Source: Alkaliphilus hydrothermalis
GTDB taxonomy: Bacteria; Bacillota; Clostridia; Peptostreptococcales; Natronincolaceae
Reading direction: 5' to 3'
Assembly (NCBI RefSeq): GCF_016908555.1
Contig: NZ_JAFBEE010000012.1
Location: 1-64,000, forward strand
DNA: 64,000 nucleotides
Part shown: one piece after another, positions 52,730 to 61,456 of the stretch
Position numbering within the stretch: the first letter of the stretch is position 1
How the letters are laid out: every line of letters starts with the position of its first letter
Notes under the pieces: model-generated
Databases searched by the model: none
Told to the model about the DNA's origin: nothing
What the model saw: only the letters and a program-made list of their open reading frames with translations
Program-made: the position numbers and the translations under genes

Positions 52730-52900
52730 TATTATTATTGGTACTATCTTTAGTAAAAGATTGTTTAAAAGGGAAGATCGGTGTAAATCCGACACGGTCC
52801 CGCCACTGTAATGGATAGGATCTTACGATTACCACTGTACTTAAGTATGGGAAGGTGTGGGATTACGTAGTCCAGAGTCAGGAGACCTGCCAATAGTAAA
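52730..52900 (+). promoter_or_regulatory. Cobalamin riboswitch 1
   Basis: AdoCbl-type aptamer: GGGAAGATCGGTGTAAATCC, CGACACGGTCCCGCCACTGTAAT and the B12 box GAGTCAGGAGACCTGCC near 52874-52890. P1 pairs TATTATTGG with CCAATAGTA. A terminator at 52978 completes the OFF switch, so cobalamin shuts off the exchanger and sucCD genes. Confidence 0.93.
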
Positions 52901-52977
52901 AACGCTGTTTATTACTCACGAGGATGAGGAGGTGTTATTGGAGAGTAGGGGTTTGATACTACTTCTGTTAATAATGT

Positions 52978-53007
52978 CCTTTCTAACGCTAGAAAGGTTT
53001 TTTTATT
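52978..53007 (+). terminator. Cobalamin riboswitch 1 terminator
   Basis: CCTTTCTA and TAGAAAGG form a perfect stem with loop ACGC followed by seven Ts. Lies 70 bases before the next start codon. Confidence 0.9.
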
Positions 53008-53076
53008 GTGCCAATGATGTTTAATAACTCAGCAAATGCTGAGTTTATTTTTTTGAGAAGAAGAGGAGTGCTAAAA

Positions 53077-54261
53077 ATGGACCTAATAAAATTTATTTCA
53101 AACCCCCTTTTGCTTATGTTTTTAAGCATATTCTTAGGGCAATTAATCGGTAAAATTAATTTCAAAAACATTAAACTAGGAAGCTCTGGAGGCTTATTTG
53201 TCGGTATCTTTATAAGCTATTGTATAACTGTATATCTTCAGAAGGAGGTTCCTGATTCCACGTTGTTGCAGGGGGCATTTATTTCTTCACAGCTCTTTAA
53301 CATAAGTTTAATTGGTTTTATAGCTGCAGTAGGGCTACTTGCAGCTAAAAATATTAAAACAATCATTAAGAATAACGGATATAGCTTTATGATTTTAGCC
53401 TTTGTCATCACTGCTACTGGAGCATTAACGACATGGGGATTTGTTAGATTGGTATCTGATATGAAGGCATCAGTTATTGGGACCTATGTTGGGGCCTTAA
53501 CAAGTTCCCCTGGTTTAGCCACTGCATTGGAGGCAGCAAAAGAAATGGGAGGAAATGCGGAGGCAATGGTAGGGTTAGGATACTCTATATCTTATATACC
53601 AGGTGTTGTATTGGTAATTATCTTTGCACAGCTCTTAGGCAAAAACTATAAAAACAATGAGGTTAAACAAAACGCAACAACAAAAGTAGAATATTCCAAT
53701 GCTGTTATTGAAAAGGAATCCAACTTTTGCATAATTTCTTTTTCACTAGTGTGTATATTGGGATTACTTATTGGAAAAATCAACGTTTATTTAGGCAGCT
53801 ATTTAGGATTTTTCTCTTTGGGGTCTACAGGCGGAGTGCTGATCAGCGCACTATTATTAGGGAATATAAAGAAAATAGGATTTTTGAACTTTAATATGCT
53901 GAAGCAGCAACTATTTGTTGTTAGGGATATATCCTTGAATATGTTTCTTTCTATTGTAGGTCTAAATTACGGTTATAATGCATTGAATCTTATTAGAACA
54001 ACAGGAGGACAATTACTCTTGATCGGTATTGTCACTGCAAGTTTTAGTATTTTGGTAGGGTATATAGTCGGTAAGAAAGTATTAAAATTATCAACTGTAT
54101 ATCTATTAGGAGGTATATGTGGGGGAATGACAAGTACGCCAGGATTAGCCGCTTCTATCGAAGCATTGGATAGTGATGAGGTAACAGCTGGATATGGGGC
54201 CACCTATCCCTTTGCATTATTTTTTATGATATTGTTTACAAATATTTTGTCTAATTTATAA
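53077..54261 (+). CDS. AspT/YidE-type membrane exchanger
   Basis: A 394-residue membrane protein with about ten to twelve spans made of two similar halves. Each half carries a small-residue motif: GALTSSPGLATALEAA near residue 145 and GGICGGMTSTPGLAASIEA near 347, matching the TSTPG motif of aspartate:alanine antiporter-type carriers. The cytoplasmic TrkA_C domain of typical AspT/YidE proteins between halves is missing. Start at 53077 with AGAGGAG ahead. Under cobalamin riboswitch control with sucCD, it may carry a dicarboxylate or its exchange product; that is inference. Confidence 0.65.
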   Translation: MDLIKFISNPLLLMFLSIFLGQLIGKINFKNIKLGSSGGLFVGIFISYCITVYLQKEVPDSTLLQGAFISSQLFNISLIGFIAAVGLLAAKNIKTIIKNNGYSFMILAFVITATGALTTWGFVRLVSDMKASVIGTYVGALTSSPGLATALEAAKEMGGNAEAMVGLGYSISYIPGVVLVIIFAQLLGKNYKNNEVKQNATTKVEYSNAVIEKESNFCIISFSLVCILGLLIGKINVYLGSYLGFFSLGSTGGVLISALLLGNIKKIGFLNFNMLKQQLFVVRDISLNMFLSIVGLNYGYNALNLIRTTGGQLLLIGIVTASFSILVGYIVGKKVLKLSTVYLLGGICGGMTSTPGLAASIEALDSDEVTAGYGATYPFALFFMILFTNILSNL

Positions 54262-54275
54262 ATGGAGGGATTAAG

Positions 54276-55436
54276 ATGAATATACATGAATATCAAGCAA
54301 AAGAGTTATTAAGTAAGTATGGTGTAGCAGTACCAAAGGGGAAAGTAATTGTCAATGCAGAGGAAGCCACAAGCGCTGCCTGGAGCATTGAAACCGAAGT
54401 GGCAGTTGTGAAGGCTCAAATCCATGCCGGTGGTAGGGGTAAAGCAGGAGGCGTTAAAATAGCTAAAAGTATTGATGAAGTCAGTGGTTATGCAAAAGAA
54501 TTGCTAGGTAAAACCCTAGTGACCCATCAAACGGGACCGGAAGGTAAGGAGGTTAAGACCCTCTTAATAGAAGAAGGTTGTAGGATTCACAAAGAATATT
54601 ATCTAGCTTTGACATTGGATCGTGAGACATCAAGAGTAACACTAGTTGCCTCGGAAGAAGGCGGTATGGATATTGAAGAGGTAGCTGAATCACAGCCTGA
54701 GAAGATTTTTAAAGAGGCAATTGATCCATTAATTGGATTATCGGAATTCCAAGCCAGAAGAATCTGCTTTAGCATCAACATCCCTACAGATTTGATAAAT
54801 GATACAGTAAAACTGATGATTAATTTTTATCAATGCTTTATGGAAAATGATTGCGCATTGGCAGAAATCAATCCGTTAGTGGTGACGGAGGATGGAAGGG
54901 TAATGGCGTTAGATGCAAAGCTAAACTTCGATGATAATGGGTTATATAGAAATCAACATATACTTAAGTATAGAGATTTAAATGAAGAGGATGAGAAGGA
55001 GATAGAAGCTTCAAAGCATGGGTTGGCCTACATCTCTTTAGATGGTAGTATAGGTTGCATGGTAAATGGCGCTGGGCTAGCAATGGCTACAATGGATATT
55101 ATTAAATCCTATGGTGGGGATCCTGCTAACTTTTTAGATGTTGGGGGTGGAGCATCGGAAGAAAAGGTAACTAATGCCTTCCAAATCATACTATCCGACA
55201 GTCGAGTAAAAGGAATTTTTGTAAATATATTTGGAGGAATCATGAAGTGCGATGTGATTGCTAGGGGTATTGTCAATGCAGCAATTAAAACCAACTTAAA
55301 TGTACCTGTTGTGGTAAGGTTTGAGGGAACAAATGTAGAAATGGGAAGAAAGATTCTAGAAAATTCTAATCTAAACATCGTAACAGCAGGAGATATGGGT
55401 GAGGGTGCTAAAAAAATAGTGGAGCTAATCAAGTAG
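54276..55436 (+). CDS. sucC: Succinyl-CoA synthetase (ADP-forming) beta subunit
   Basis: With SucD it makes succinyl-CoA from succinate, CoA and ATP, or the reverse. The 386-residue subunit begins MNIHEYQAKELLSKYGVAVPKGK, the family hallmark; AQIHAGGRGKAGGVKIAKS near residue 46 is the ATP-grasp loop, NPLVVTEDGRVMALDAKLNFDDN near 200 binds metal, and VDGGGA-like LDVGGGASEEKV near 285 binds CoA/phosphate. GGAGGG before the ATG. Follows the exchanger after 14 bases. Confidence 0.96.
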   Translation: MNIHEYQAKELLSKYGVAVPKGKVIVNAEEATSAAWSIETEVAVVKAQIHAGGRGKAGGVKIAKSIDEVSGYAKELLGKTLVTHQTGPEGKEVKTLLIEEGCRIHKEYYLALTLDRETSRVTLVASEEGGMDIEEVAESQPEKIFKEAIDPLIGLSEFQARRICFSINIPTDLINDTVKLMINFYQCFMENDCALAEINPLVVTEDGRVMALDAKLNFDDNGLYRNQHILKYRDLNEEDEKEIEASKHGLAYISLDGSIGCMVNGAGLAMATMDIIKSYGGDPANFLDVGGGASEEKVTNAFQIILSDSRVKGIFVNIFGGIMKCDVIARGIVNAAIKTNLNVPVVVRFEGTNVEMGRKILENSNLNIVTAGDMGEGAKKIVELIK

Positions 55437-55453
55437 AAAGGTAGGGATTTGAA

Positions 55454-56371
55454 ATGAGTATATGGGTTAATCAAGAAACGAAAGTAATGGTACAAGGAAT
55501 TACAGGTAAGACGGCCCTCTATCATACTAAGCAAATGTTGGAATATGGGACTAAAATTGTAGCCGGTGTAACACCAGGGAAAGAAGGAACATTTGCAGAG
55601 GGAGTTCCTGTATTTAACACAGTAGATAAAGCTAAAGAAGAAACTGGTGCAAATGTTTCGGTGATTTATGTTCCAGCAAAATTTGCAGCCGATGCAATAT
55701 TAGAGGCTGTAGATGCTGAATTAGAGCTGGTGATTTGCATTACAGAGCATATTCCAATTAAAGATATGGTTATTGTAAAAAGATATATGGAGGGCAAAAA
55801 AACCAGACTAATCGGACCTAATTGCCCTGGAATTATTACACCTGATGAATGTAAAATCGGCATCATGCCAGGTTATATACATAAAAAAGGTAGGATTGGA
55901 GTTGTATCCCGTTCAGGTACATTAACCTACGAAGCGGTGCATCAATTAACTCAAAGGGGAGTAGGGCAATCAAGTGCAGTAGGTATCGGAGGAGATCCAG
56001 TCAATGGAACTAATTTCATTGACGTCTTGAAGGCCTTTAATGAGGATGAAAATACCGACGCTGTGATTATGATTGGGGAAATCGGTGGAAACGAAGAAGA
56101 AAAGGCTGCCCATTGGGTTAAGGAAAATATGAAAAAGCCAGTAGTTGGATTTATCAGTGGAAAAACTGCACCGGCAGGAAAGCGGATGGGTCATGCAGGA
56201 GCCATCATCGCAGGAGGTAAAGGAACAGCAGATGAAAAGATAAGGGTAATGGAAAGCTGTGGGATCTCCATCGTTGATGAACCAACAACTATGGGGGAGA
56301 CCTTAGTGAAGGTGTTGAAGGAAAATAATTTATGGAGGAGTGAGTATGAAGTTAGATCTGAAAAGATTTAG
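55454..56371 (+). CDS. sucD: Succinyl-CoA synthetase alpha subunit
   Basis: A 305-residue alpha subunit. VMVQGITGKTALYHTKQMLEYG is the CoA-binding Rossmann start, IGPNCPGIITPDECKIGIMP and GRIGVVSRSGTLTYEAVHQLT are diagnostic, and the phosphohistidine lies in KRMGHAGAIIAGGKGTADEK near residue 244. The C-terminal tail (SEYEVRSEKI) is longer than usual. 17 bases after sucC, so co-translated. Cobalamin control suggests a link with methylmalonyl-CoA/succinyl-CoA metabolism, which I infer. Confidence 0.95.
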   Translation: MSIWVNQETKVMVQGITGKTALYHTKQMLEYGTKIVAGVTPGKEGTFAEGVPVFNTVDKAKEETGANVSVIYVPAKFAADAILEAVDAELELVICITEHIPIKDMVIVKRYMEGKKTRLIGPNCPGIITPDECKIGIMPGYIHKKGRIGVVSRSGTLTYEAVHQLTQRGVGQSSAVGIGGDPVNGTNFIDVLKAFNEDENTDAVIMIGEIGGNEEEKAAHWVKENMKKPVVGFISGKTAPAGKRMGHAGAIIAGGKGTADEKIRVMESCGISIVDEPTTMGETLVKVLKENNLWRSEYEVRSEKI

Positions 56372-56552
56372 TCTTATCAATAAAGACAGTATATAAAAAT
56401 TAAGAGCTATGCACAAGAAATTGATCCCAAAATGTTTATAACTGTTGGCTTTGTCCATGAGGTATTAGGTGAAGGATTTTAAATTCACTTGCAATATTAG
56501 TCTCCACAAAGTAGAATGGAATAGTATGAGACTAATGAAGGGAAGTGAAAAC

Positions 56553-57875
56553 ATGGAAGAAAATAAAGTCAAAAAGATGCTATCTTATCGTTGGATTGTA
56601 TGGGGAGTGCTGGCATTAGCCTATATTATTGTTTTCTTTCACCGACTAGCAATTGGTGTGGTAAGGGAAGATTTGGTTAATACCTTTGGAATTACAGGGA
56701 CAACCTTTGCCAATATTGGTTCCACATATTTTTACGCCTATATGTTCATGCAGATTCCATCAGGAATCCTAGCTGATTCATTGGGGGCAAGAAAAACAGT
56801 TACCTTAGGAACATTATTAGCAGGGATCGGTTCAGTTATGTTCGGATTAGCGCCAAACCTATTTATGCTGTTTGCTGGAAGATTATTAGTAGGTATAGGT
56901 GTTTCGGTAGTATTTATTGCAATTTTAAAAGTACAATCCCAATGGTTTAAGGAAAGTGAATTTGGTACAATGTCTGGGATTACCTCCTTCGTTGGAAACA
57001 TGGGGGGGATATTTGCCCAAACACCTTTGGCAATATTAGTAGGATATTTTACGTGGAGAAGTACCTTTGCAGGAATTGGAGCAATCAGTATACTTTTAGC
57101 AATCCTTTGTTATGTGGTGGTTCGTAATACCCCTCAGGATATGGGATTACCAACTATAGAAGAAATAGAAGGAAAGAAAAAGGAGGCCCAAGCGGTAGAA
57201 AGACCACCTCTACTAAAGAGCTTAGGTCAAGCCTTGACAAATCCCTACACATGGCCAGGATTCGTCATCTTTACAGGATTCTTTGGGGCTTTTGTCTCCC
57301 TAACAGGAACCTGGGGAAATAGCTACTTAGTAGATGTATATGGATTAGCCCCAGAAAAAGCACCAAACTACTTAATGGTGGCAGTGTTGGGTCTAGCCCT
57401 AGGGGGACTAGTAATTGGAAAAATTTCTGACGCAGTTAAAAGTAGAAAGATACCAATGATCGCATTCGGTACAATCTACGTTGCTTGTTGGGCAATCATC
57501 GTATTCGTAGGAGACGGAAAGCCTCCAGTTGAAATATTATATCCTTTATTCTTTATCCTTGGGTTTACCTGTCCTGCCTTCGTACTTGGTTGGGCATGCG
57601 GTAAGGAAGTTAACCATCCTGCTATAGCAGGGATTTCAACATCCATTGTTAATATGGGAGGATTCTTTGGAGGAGCAATCTTACCTCCAATCCTAGGAAA
57701 AATCTTTGATACCTATGGTGGAACAATGGAAGCTACTGAATTATATCAAAAAGCCTTCTTATATTGCTTTGCCTTTGCAGCAGTAGGATACGTTTTTACA
57801 TTCCTAGTGAAGGAAACCCGTTGTAAAAATATCTATGCAGATAGTTTATGTGGCCGAAATCTTAAACAAAAATAA
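56553..57875 (+). CDS. MFS transporter
   Basis: A 440-residue major facilitator with 12 spans. Motif A is seen as GILADSLGARKTVTLGT near residue 73, and VVREDLVNTFGITGTTFANIGS near 30-50 is typical of the anion:cation / sugar-acid branch. Substrate likely an organic anion. The reading frame extends up to 56469, but AAGGGAAGTG correctly precedes the ATG at 56553. Between sucD and this gene 180 bases hold no clear signal. The second cobalamin riboswitch begins three bases after its stop codon. Confidence 0.85.
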   Translation: MEENKVKKMLSYRWIVWGVLALAYIIVFFHRLAIGVVREDLVNTFGITGTTFANIGSTYFYAYMFMQIPSGILADSLGARKTVTLGTLLAGIGSVMFGLAPNLFMLFAGRLLVGIGVSVVFIAILKVQSQWFKESEFGTMSGITSFVGNMGGIFAQTPLAILVGYFTWRSTFAGIGAISILLAILCYVVVRNTPQDMGLPTIEEIEGKKKEAQAVERPPLLKSLGQALTNPYTWPGFVIFTGFFGAFVSLTGTWGNSYLVDVYGLAPEKAPNYLMVAVLGLALGGLVIGKISDAVKSRKIPMIAFGTIYVACWAIIVFVGDGKPPVEILYPLFFILGFTCPAFVLGWACGKEVNHPAIAGISTSIVNMGGFFGGAILPPILGKIFDTYGGTMEATELYQKAFLYCFAFAAVGYVFTFLVKETRCKNIYADSLCGRNLKQK

Positions 57876-57877
57876 AT

Positions 57878-58038
57878 AAGGAATACAGGTGCCCCACGGG
57901 GAGAATAGGTAATGAAGTGCCAATCTTCAACGGTCCCGCCACTGTAAAGAGGAGCCCTACATTAAATAGCCACTGGTTCTACTGGGAAGGCATGTAGGGT
58001 GATGAAGCTAAGCCAGGAGACCTGCCTGATATTCCTGT
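57878..58038 (+). promoter_or_regulatory. Cobalamin riboswitch 2
   Basis: Second aptamer: AGGTGCCCCACGGGGAGAATAGG, ACGGTCCCGCCACTGTAAAG and B12 box AAGCCAGGAGACCTGCCTG. P1 pairs AGGAATA with TATTCCT. It begins immediately after the MFS stop, so its transcript probably starts inside or upstream of that gene, placing two riboswitches in one operon. Confidence 0.93.
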
Positions 58039-58054
58039 CAATATGAACGATGGT

Positions 58055-58107
58055 AAAGGCCAAGGTGTTTTTTGCAAATGCAAAACACCTTGGCCTTTAC
58101 TTTTTTT
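58055..58107 (+). terminator. Cobalamin riboswitch 2 terminator
   Basis: AAAGGCCAAGGTGTTTT and AAAACACCTTGGCCTTT make a very long stem with loop TTGCAAATGC, followed by seven Ts. It is the expression platform that shuts off the amidohydrolase. Confidence 0.95.
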
Positions 58108-58240
58108 AGTGGGTTCTTTACAGTGGGGAATTGTTGAATAGATTAATGTTTCAATACTCGAAATTTTTTAATTATTCAAGAGGGATTTGACGGCGTTGTG
58201 TTGAATAATAGAGTTAATCATTATACTAGGAGGGGATAGA

Positions 58241-59398
58241 ATGATCTTAATTCAAGATGCAAAAGTTTACACAATGGCTGGAAAAGTATTGGAAAAGGGA
58301 AGTGTTTTGGTTCAAGACGGAAAAATTAAGGAAATAGGGGAAACAATCACAGCACCAGAGGGAGTAGAAGTAATTGATGCTACTGGAAAAATGGTGTTCC
58401 CAGGTATGATTGATGCCCATTCACATTTAGGCTTATGGGAGGATGCCATTGGCTTTGAAGGGGCTGACGGAAATGAAATGACAGACCCCGTTACTCCCCA
58501 CTTAAGAAGTATTGATGGTATTAATCCTATGGATGTTACCTTTAAAGAAGCTTACGAGGGTGGAATAACTGCAACTGCATCAGGCCCAGGAAGTGCTAAT
58601 GTGATCGGAGGGCAGTTTGCAGTAATCAAAACCTATGGAAAGCGAATCGACGACATGATCATGGTGGAGAATGTTGCGATGAAGTGTGCCTTTGGCGAGA
58701 ATCCAAAGAGGGTATACAATGAGAAAAAGCGTATGCCTATGACAAGAATGGGAACCGCTGCTCTATTAAGAGAAACCATTCTACAGGCCAAGAGATACCA
58801 AGACCGAATAGCTGCAGCAGATGGTGATCTAGCTAAATTCCCTCCATACGATATGAAAATGGAGGCAATGTTACCTGTGTTAGAGAAGAAAATTCCTCTT
58901 AAGGCCCATGCCCATCGAGCGGATGATATCTTTACTGCTATCAGATTAGCTAAAGAGTTTGATTTGAAAATCACATTAGAACACTGTACAGAAGGACACT
59001 TGATTGCTGATGAATTAGCTCAAGAAGGAATTCCTGTTGTTGTGGGACCAAGCTTTGGTCATCGTTCGAAGTATGAACTAAAAAATAAAACCTTTGATAC
59101 ACCTGGGGTATTAAATAAAGCAGGGGTTAAGGTGGCTATAATGACGGACCACCCAGTAATTCCTCTGGAAAGTCTACCAATGTGTGCAGCTATGGCGGTG
59201 AAGGCTGGAATGGATGAAGATGAGGCTCTTAAATCCATCACCATCTATCCTGCGGAAATATTAGGTATAGAAGACCGTATAGGAAGTCTAGAAGTAGGTA
59301 AGGATGCAGATATTGTTATCTGGGATAATCATCCTTTTGATCTACAAGCTAGTGTAAGCTGCACAATTATTGATGGAAAGATAGTATACCGTAAGTAA
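58241..59398 (+). CDS. Metal-dependent amidohydrolase (imidazolonepropionase-like)
   Basis: A 385-residue TIM-barrel amidohydrolase. Metal ligands: MIDAHSHLG near residue 58-66, KAHAHRADDI near 222, LEHCTEGHL near 246 and MTDHPVIP near 305. The ends form the composite beta domain (GSLEVGKDADIVIWDNHPFD). Related to imidazolonepropionase and other cyclic-amide hydrolases; the true substrate is unknown. AGGAGGGG before the ATG. Cobalamin control is unusual for this class. Confidence 0.85.
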   Translation: MILIQDAKVYTMAGKVLEKGSVLVQDGKIKEIGETITAPEGVEVIDATGKMVFPGMIDAHSHLGLWEDAIGFEGADGNEMTDPVTPHLRSIDGINPMDVTFKEAYEGGITATASGPGSANVIGGQFAVIKTYGKRIDDMIMVENVAMKCAFGENPKRVYNEKKRMPMTRMGTAALLRETILQAKRYQDRIAAADGDLAKFPPYDMKMEAMLPVLEKKIPLKAHAHRADDIFTAIRLAKEFDLKITLEHCTEGHLIADELAQEGIPVVVGPSFGHRSKYELKNKTFDTPGVLNKAGVKVAIMTDHPVIPLESLPMCAAMAVKAGMDEDEALKSITIYPAEILGIEDRIGSLEVGKDADIVIWDNHPFDLQASVSCTIIDGKIVYRK

Positions 59399-59439
59399 TT
59401 GAAGTGGGGTATTGGAGGCATTAAGGAGAGATATAGAAA

Positions 59440-59922
59440 ATGGATCAGATGCCTTTAAAGGATATTATTATATGCGGAATACCAGAAGCCATGATAATGA
59501 TTTACTTGGGGCTATATTTAATGGGAAAAAAGCCCTCCGTTAAAAGAGTAGTGGTGGCAGGTATTTTACAGGGGATTGCTTCATACTATATTAGACAATA
59601 TACAGGGTATGGAGAACGTTTTGTCTACCAGACAATATCCATGATGGCAATAACTTGTTCGGTTGTTAGAGTGAACCCTCTTTGTGGCTTAGTTTCTAGC
59701 TCTATCGGAGCCACCTTGAACATTTTGGTTGAATCAGCATACATACTCATGGCACTTAAATTTAGTGATTATACATATGCTGAAATCCTTTCCCATGACT
59801 GGCTACGGGTTATATTTGCTACACCAAAGCAAATCATTCTTCTGTTGATTATGGGTGTAATCATTAAAAACAGATATACGTTAGAGGCAGAGTTTAAGTT
59901 CTTAGGGAAAATAAAAGGTTAA
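59440..59922 (+). CDS. Membrane protein, about five spans, unknown
   Basis: A 160-residue hydrophobic protein that I cannot place in a named family. IICGIPEAMIMIYLGLYLMGKK at the N-terminus and MMAITCSVVRVNPLCGLVSSSIGATLNILVES in the middle recall the sensor part of clostridial membrane histidine kinases and AgrB/C-like proteins, but no output domain is present. GGAGAGATAT before the ATG. It is 40 bases after the amidohydrolase, probably in one transcript and so also under cobalamin control. Confidence 0.6.
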   Translation: MDQMPLKDIIICGIPEAMIMIYLGLYLMGKKPSVKRVVVAGILQGIASYYIRQYTGYGERFVYQTISMMAITCSVVRVNPLCGLVSSSIGATLNILVESAYILMALKFSDYTYAEILSHDWLRVIFATPKQIILLLIMGVIIKNRYTLEAEFKFLGKIKG

Positions 59923-59958
59923 TGATGGACTTTGATGGATATATATTAAACAAAGTTA

Positions 59959-59987
59959 TTGCTAACAATGATAATTAGCGTTATAAT
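59959..59987 (+). promoter_or_regulatory. SigA promoter for the FMN-riboswitch transcript
   Basis: TTGCTA at 59959-59964, 17 bases, TATAAT at 59982-59987. The FMN aptamer starts about 25 bases later. Confidence 0.8.
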
Positions 59988-60013
59988 AATAGTAAACTTA
60001 ATAATATTTATTC

Positions 60014-60137
60014 TATTCTTCAGGGCGGGGCGCGATTCCCCACCGGCGGTAACGTGATGAACGAAGCCCGCGAGCCAATAGGCTGATCTGGTGAGATTCC
60101 AGAGCCGACAGTTATAGTCTGGATGGGAGAAGATAGT
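60014..60137 (+). promoter_or_regulatory. FMN riboswitch (RFN element)
   Basis: Complete RFN core: TCAGGGCGGGGCG, GATTCCCCACCGGCGGTAA, AGCCCGCGAGCC, TGATCTGGTGAGATTCCAGAGCCGACAGT and TAGTCTGGATGGGAGAAGA. Outer stem pairs TCTTC with GAAGA. Binding of FMN would favour the terminator that follows and close off ribU. Confidence 0.96.
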
Positions 60138-60168
60138 TTGTTATATATATTGTGAACTATGCCTACTT

Positions 60169-60209
60169 TACACCTGGAGATGATTCTTCAGGTGTTTTGT
60201 TATTTTTTT
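60169..60209 (+). terminator. FMN riboswitch terminator
   Basis: ACACCTG and CAGGTGT pair around GAGATGATTCTT, followed by TTTTGTTATTTTTTT. It lies inside an apparent N-terminal extension of the next ORF, which is therefore not translated. Confidence 0.8.
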
Positions 60210-60259
60210 CTCCAAAACATGATGAAGAATCGGAATTCATAAAGAGGAGGAATTATGTC

Positions 60260-60877
60260 ATGCATAGAGTAAGTACAGGTTATGGCACAAGAAAGAAAAC
60301 AATGTCTACAAAAACAATGGTGAAGGTTTCTATTTTATCGGTGATGGCTTTTATCTTGATGTTGATGGAATTTCCAATACCAATTTTTCCTGGGTTCTTA
60401 AAGGTTGATTTCAGTGATGTACCAGCTTTAATTGGAGGCTTTGCTTTAGGACCGGTGGCTGGAGCGTTGATTCAATTAGTAAAGGTTTTATTATTCTTCA
60501 TAACAAAGACTGAAACAGGCGGTATCGGAGAGTTGGCGAATTTTATAGTTGGGGCGGGCTTTGTTGTTCCGGCAGCTATGATTTATCATCTTAAAAAAGA
60601 CCGTAAACATGCGATATTAGGTGTAATAGTCGGAACAATCTGTATGGCAATCGCTGGAGTATTGGCTAACCTATATATTATAATCCCCTTCTATACAAAG
60701 ATATTCCCATTGGAAGTAATTGTAGAGATGGGAACAGTGGTGAATAGTCGAATTGTAGACCTAGAGAGTCTAGTAATGTATGGAATCACTCCCTTCAACC
60801 TATTTAAAGGGACCATAATTGGAATAGTAACCATAATAATCTACAAAAAGATATCACCATTACTTAAAAACAATTAA
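60260..60877 (+). CDS. ribU: Riboflavin ECF transporter substrate-binding subunit
   Basis: RibU-type S component of 206 residues: membrane-embedded, about six spans, takes up riboflavin together with the shared ECF ATPase module (not in this window). VLMFLMEFPIPIFP-like LMLMEFPIPIFPGFLKVDFSD, ALIGGFALGPVAGALIQLVKVLL and GELANFIVGAGFVVPAAMIY are typical. Start at 60260 with GGAGG nine bases ahead; the ORF upstream to 60152 runs over the terminator. Control by FMN riboswitch confirms the role. Confidence 0.93.
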   Translation: MHRVSTGYGTRKKTMSTKTMVKVSILSVMAFILMLMEFPIPIFPGFLKVDFSDVPALIGGFALGPVAGALIQLVKVLLFFITKTETGGIGELANFIVGAGFVVPAAMIYHLKKDRKHAILGVIVGTICMAIAGVLANLYIIIPFYTKIFPLEVIVEMGTVVNSRIVDLESLVMYGITPFNLFKGTIIGIVTIIIYKKISPLLKNN

Positions 60878-60882
60878 TAAAT

Positions 60883-60910
60883 GAAGGGTCTCCTGTTGGA
60901 GGCCCTTTTC
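60883..60910 (+). terminator. Terminator after ribU
   Basis: AAGGGTCTCC and GGAGGCCCTT pair around TGTT (one mismatch), followed by TTC. Confidence 0.85.
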
Positions 60911-61021
60911 AGTTAAAAGAGAGTAACAATTATATATAAAAACGTTTAGCTTTTATATAAAAAGTGGTATAATTTAGTATATAAAGAATACAAAGGTAAA
61001 AGTTAAAGAGGTGAATAAACT

Positions 61022-61456
61022 TTGAAGGATGATTTTTATGCAACAGCACAAAGAGTCTGGAAAGATGCCAATATACTAAATAATACTCCAAATAATACTA
61101 GTTACTTTAACACTTGTTATTTATCAGGTTATATATTAGAATGCTATGGAAAACTATTAATTGAAGCATCGGAGGTAGGTAAACCAGACAGTTTTGGACA
61201 TAATATAAGGAGGATAAATGAAGTAATTAATAAGACAGTGTCTTTTGATCAGACTTACTCAAAATATTGTATTGATTTAAATACAAAATGTACCTCCATA
61301 TATAAAGGTAAGCACAGATGGCATCCTAATAATAGATATTCAGGCAGTTCCACTTTATGGAACACGAAAGAAGTAGCAGATAAATTTATAAATGAATCAG
61401 AAATTGTAATGGATATAATTGATGAGATGAAGGTAGATGGGATGGTGAGAAGATGA
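61022..61456 (+). CDS. HEPN-like small protein
   Basis: A 144-residue helical protein. FNTCYLSGYILECYGKLLIEASE near residues 29-51, GHNIRRINEVINK near 60-72 and HRWHPNNRYSG near 99-109 fit the HEPN pattern of a helix bundle with a Y-L-x-G-Y-x-x-E core. The classical RNase motif R-x4-6-H cannot be pinned down, so it may be an inactive or variant HEPN. TTG start with GAGGTGA ahead; a TATAAT at 60968 may be its minus-10. It ends in an ATGA overlap with the next gene, so the two are co-translated. AT content is higher than in neighbours. Confidence 0.65.
   Translation: MKDDFYATAQRVWKDANILNNTPNNTSYFNTCYLSGYILECYGKLLIEASEVGKPDSFGHNIRRINEVINKTVSFDQTYSKYCIDLNTKCTSIYKGKHRWHPNNRYSGSSTLWNTKEVADKFINESEIVMDIIDEMKVDGMVRR

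Noticed and set aside
52938..53024. 28-codon hydrophobic leader ORF after cobalamin riboswitch 1
   Set aside because: It has GAGGAGGTG ahead, but spacing to TTG is only three bases and the ORF runs through the terminator stem; probably chance.
60152..60259. N-terminal extension of ribU
   Set aside because: Covers the FMN riboswitch terminator and lacks a ribosome site; the start at 60260 has GGAGG.
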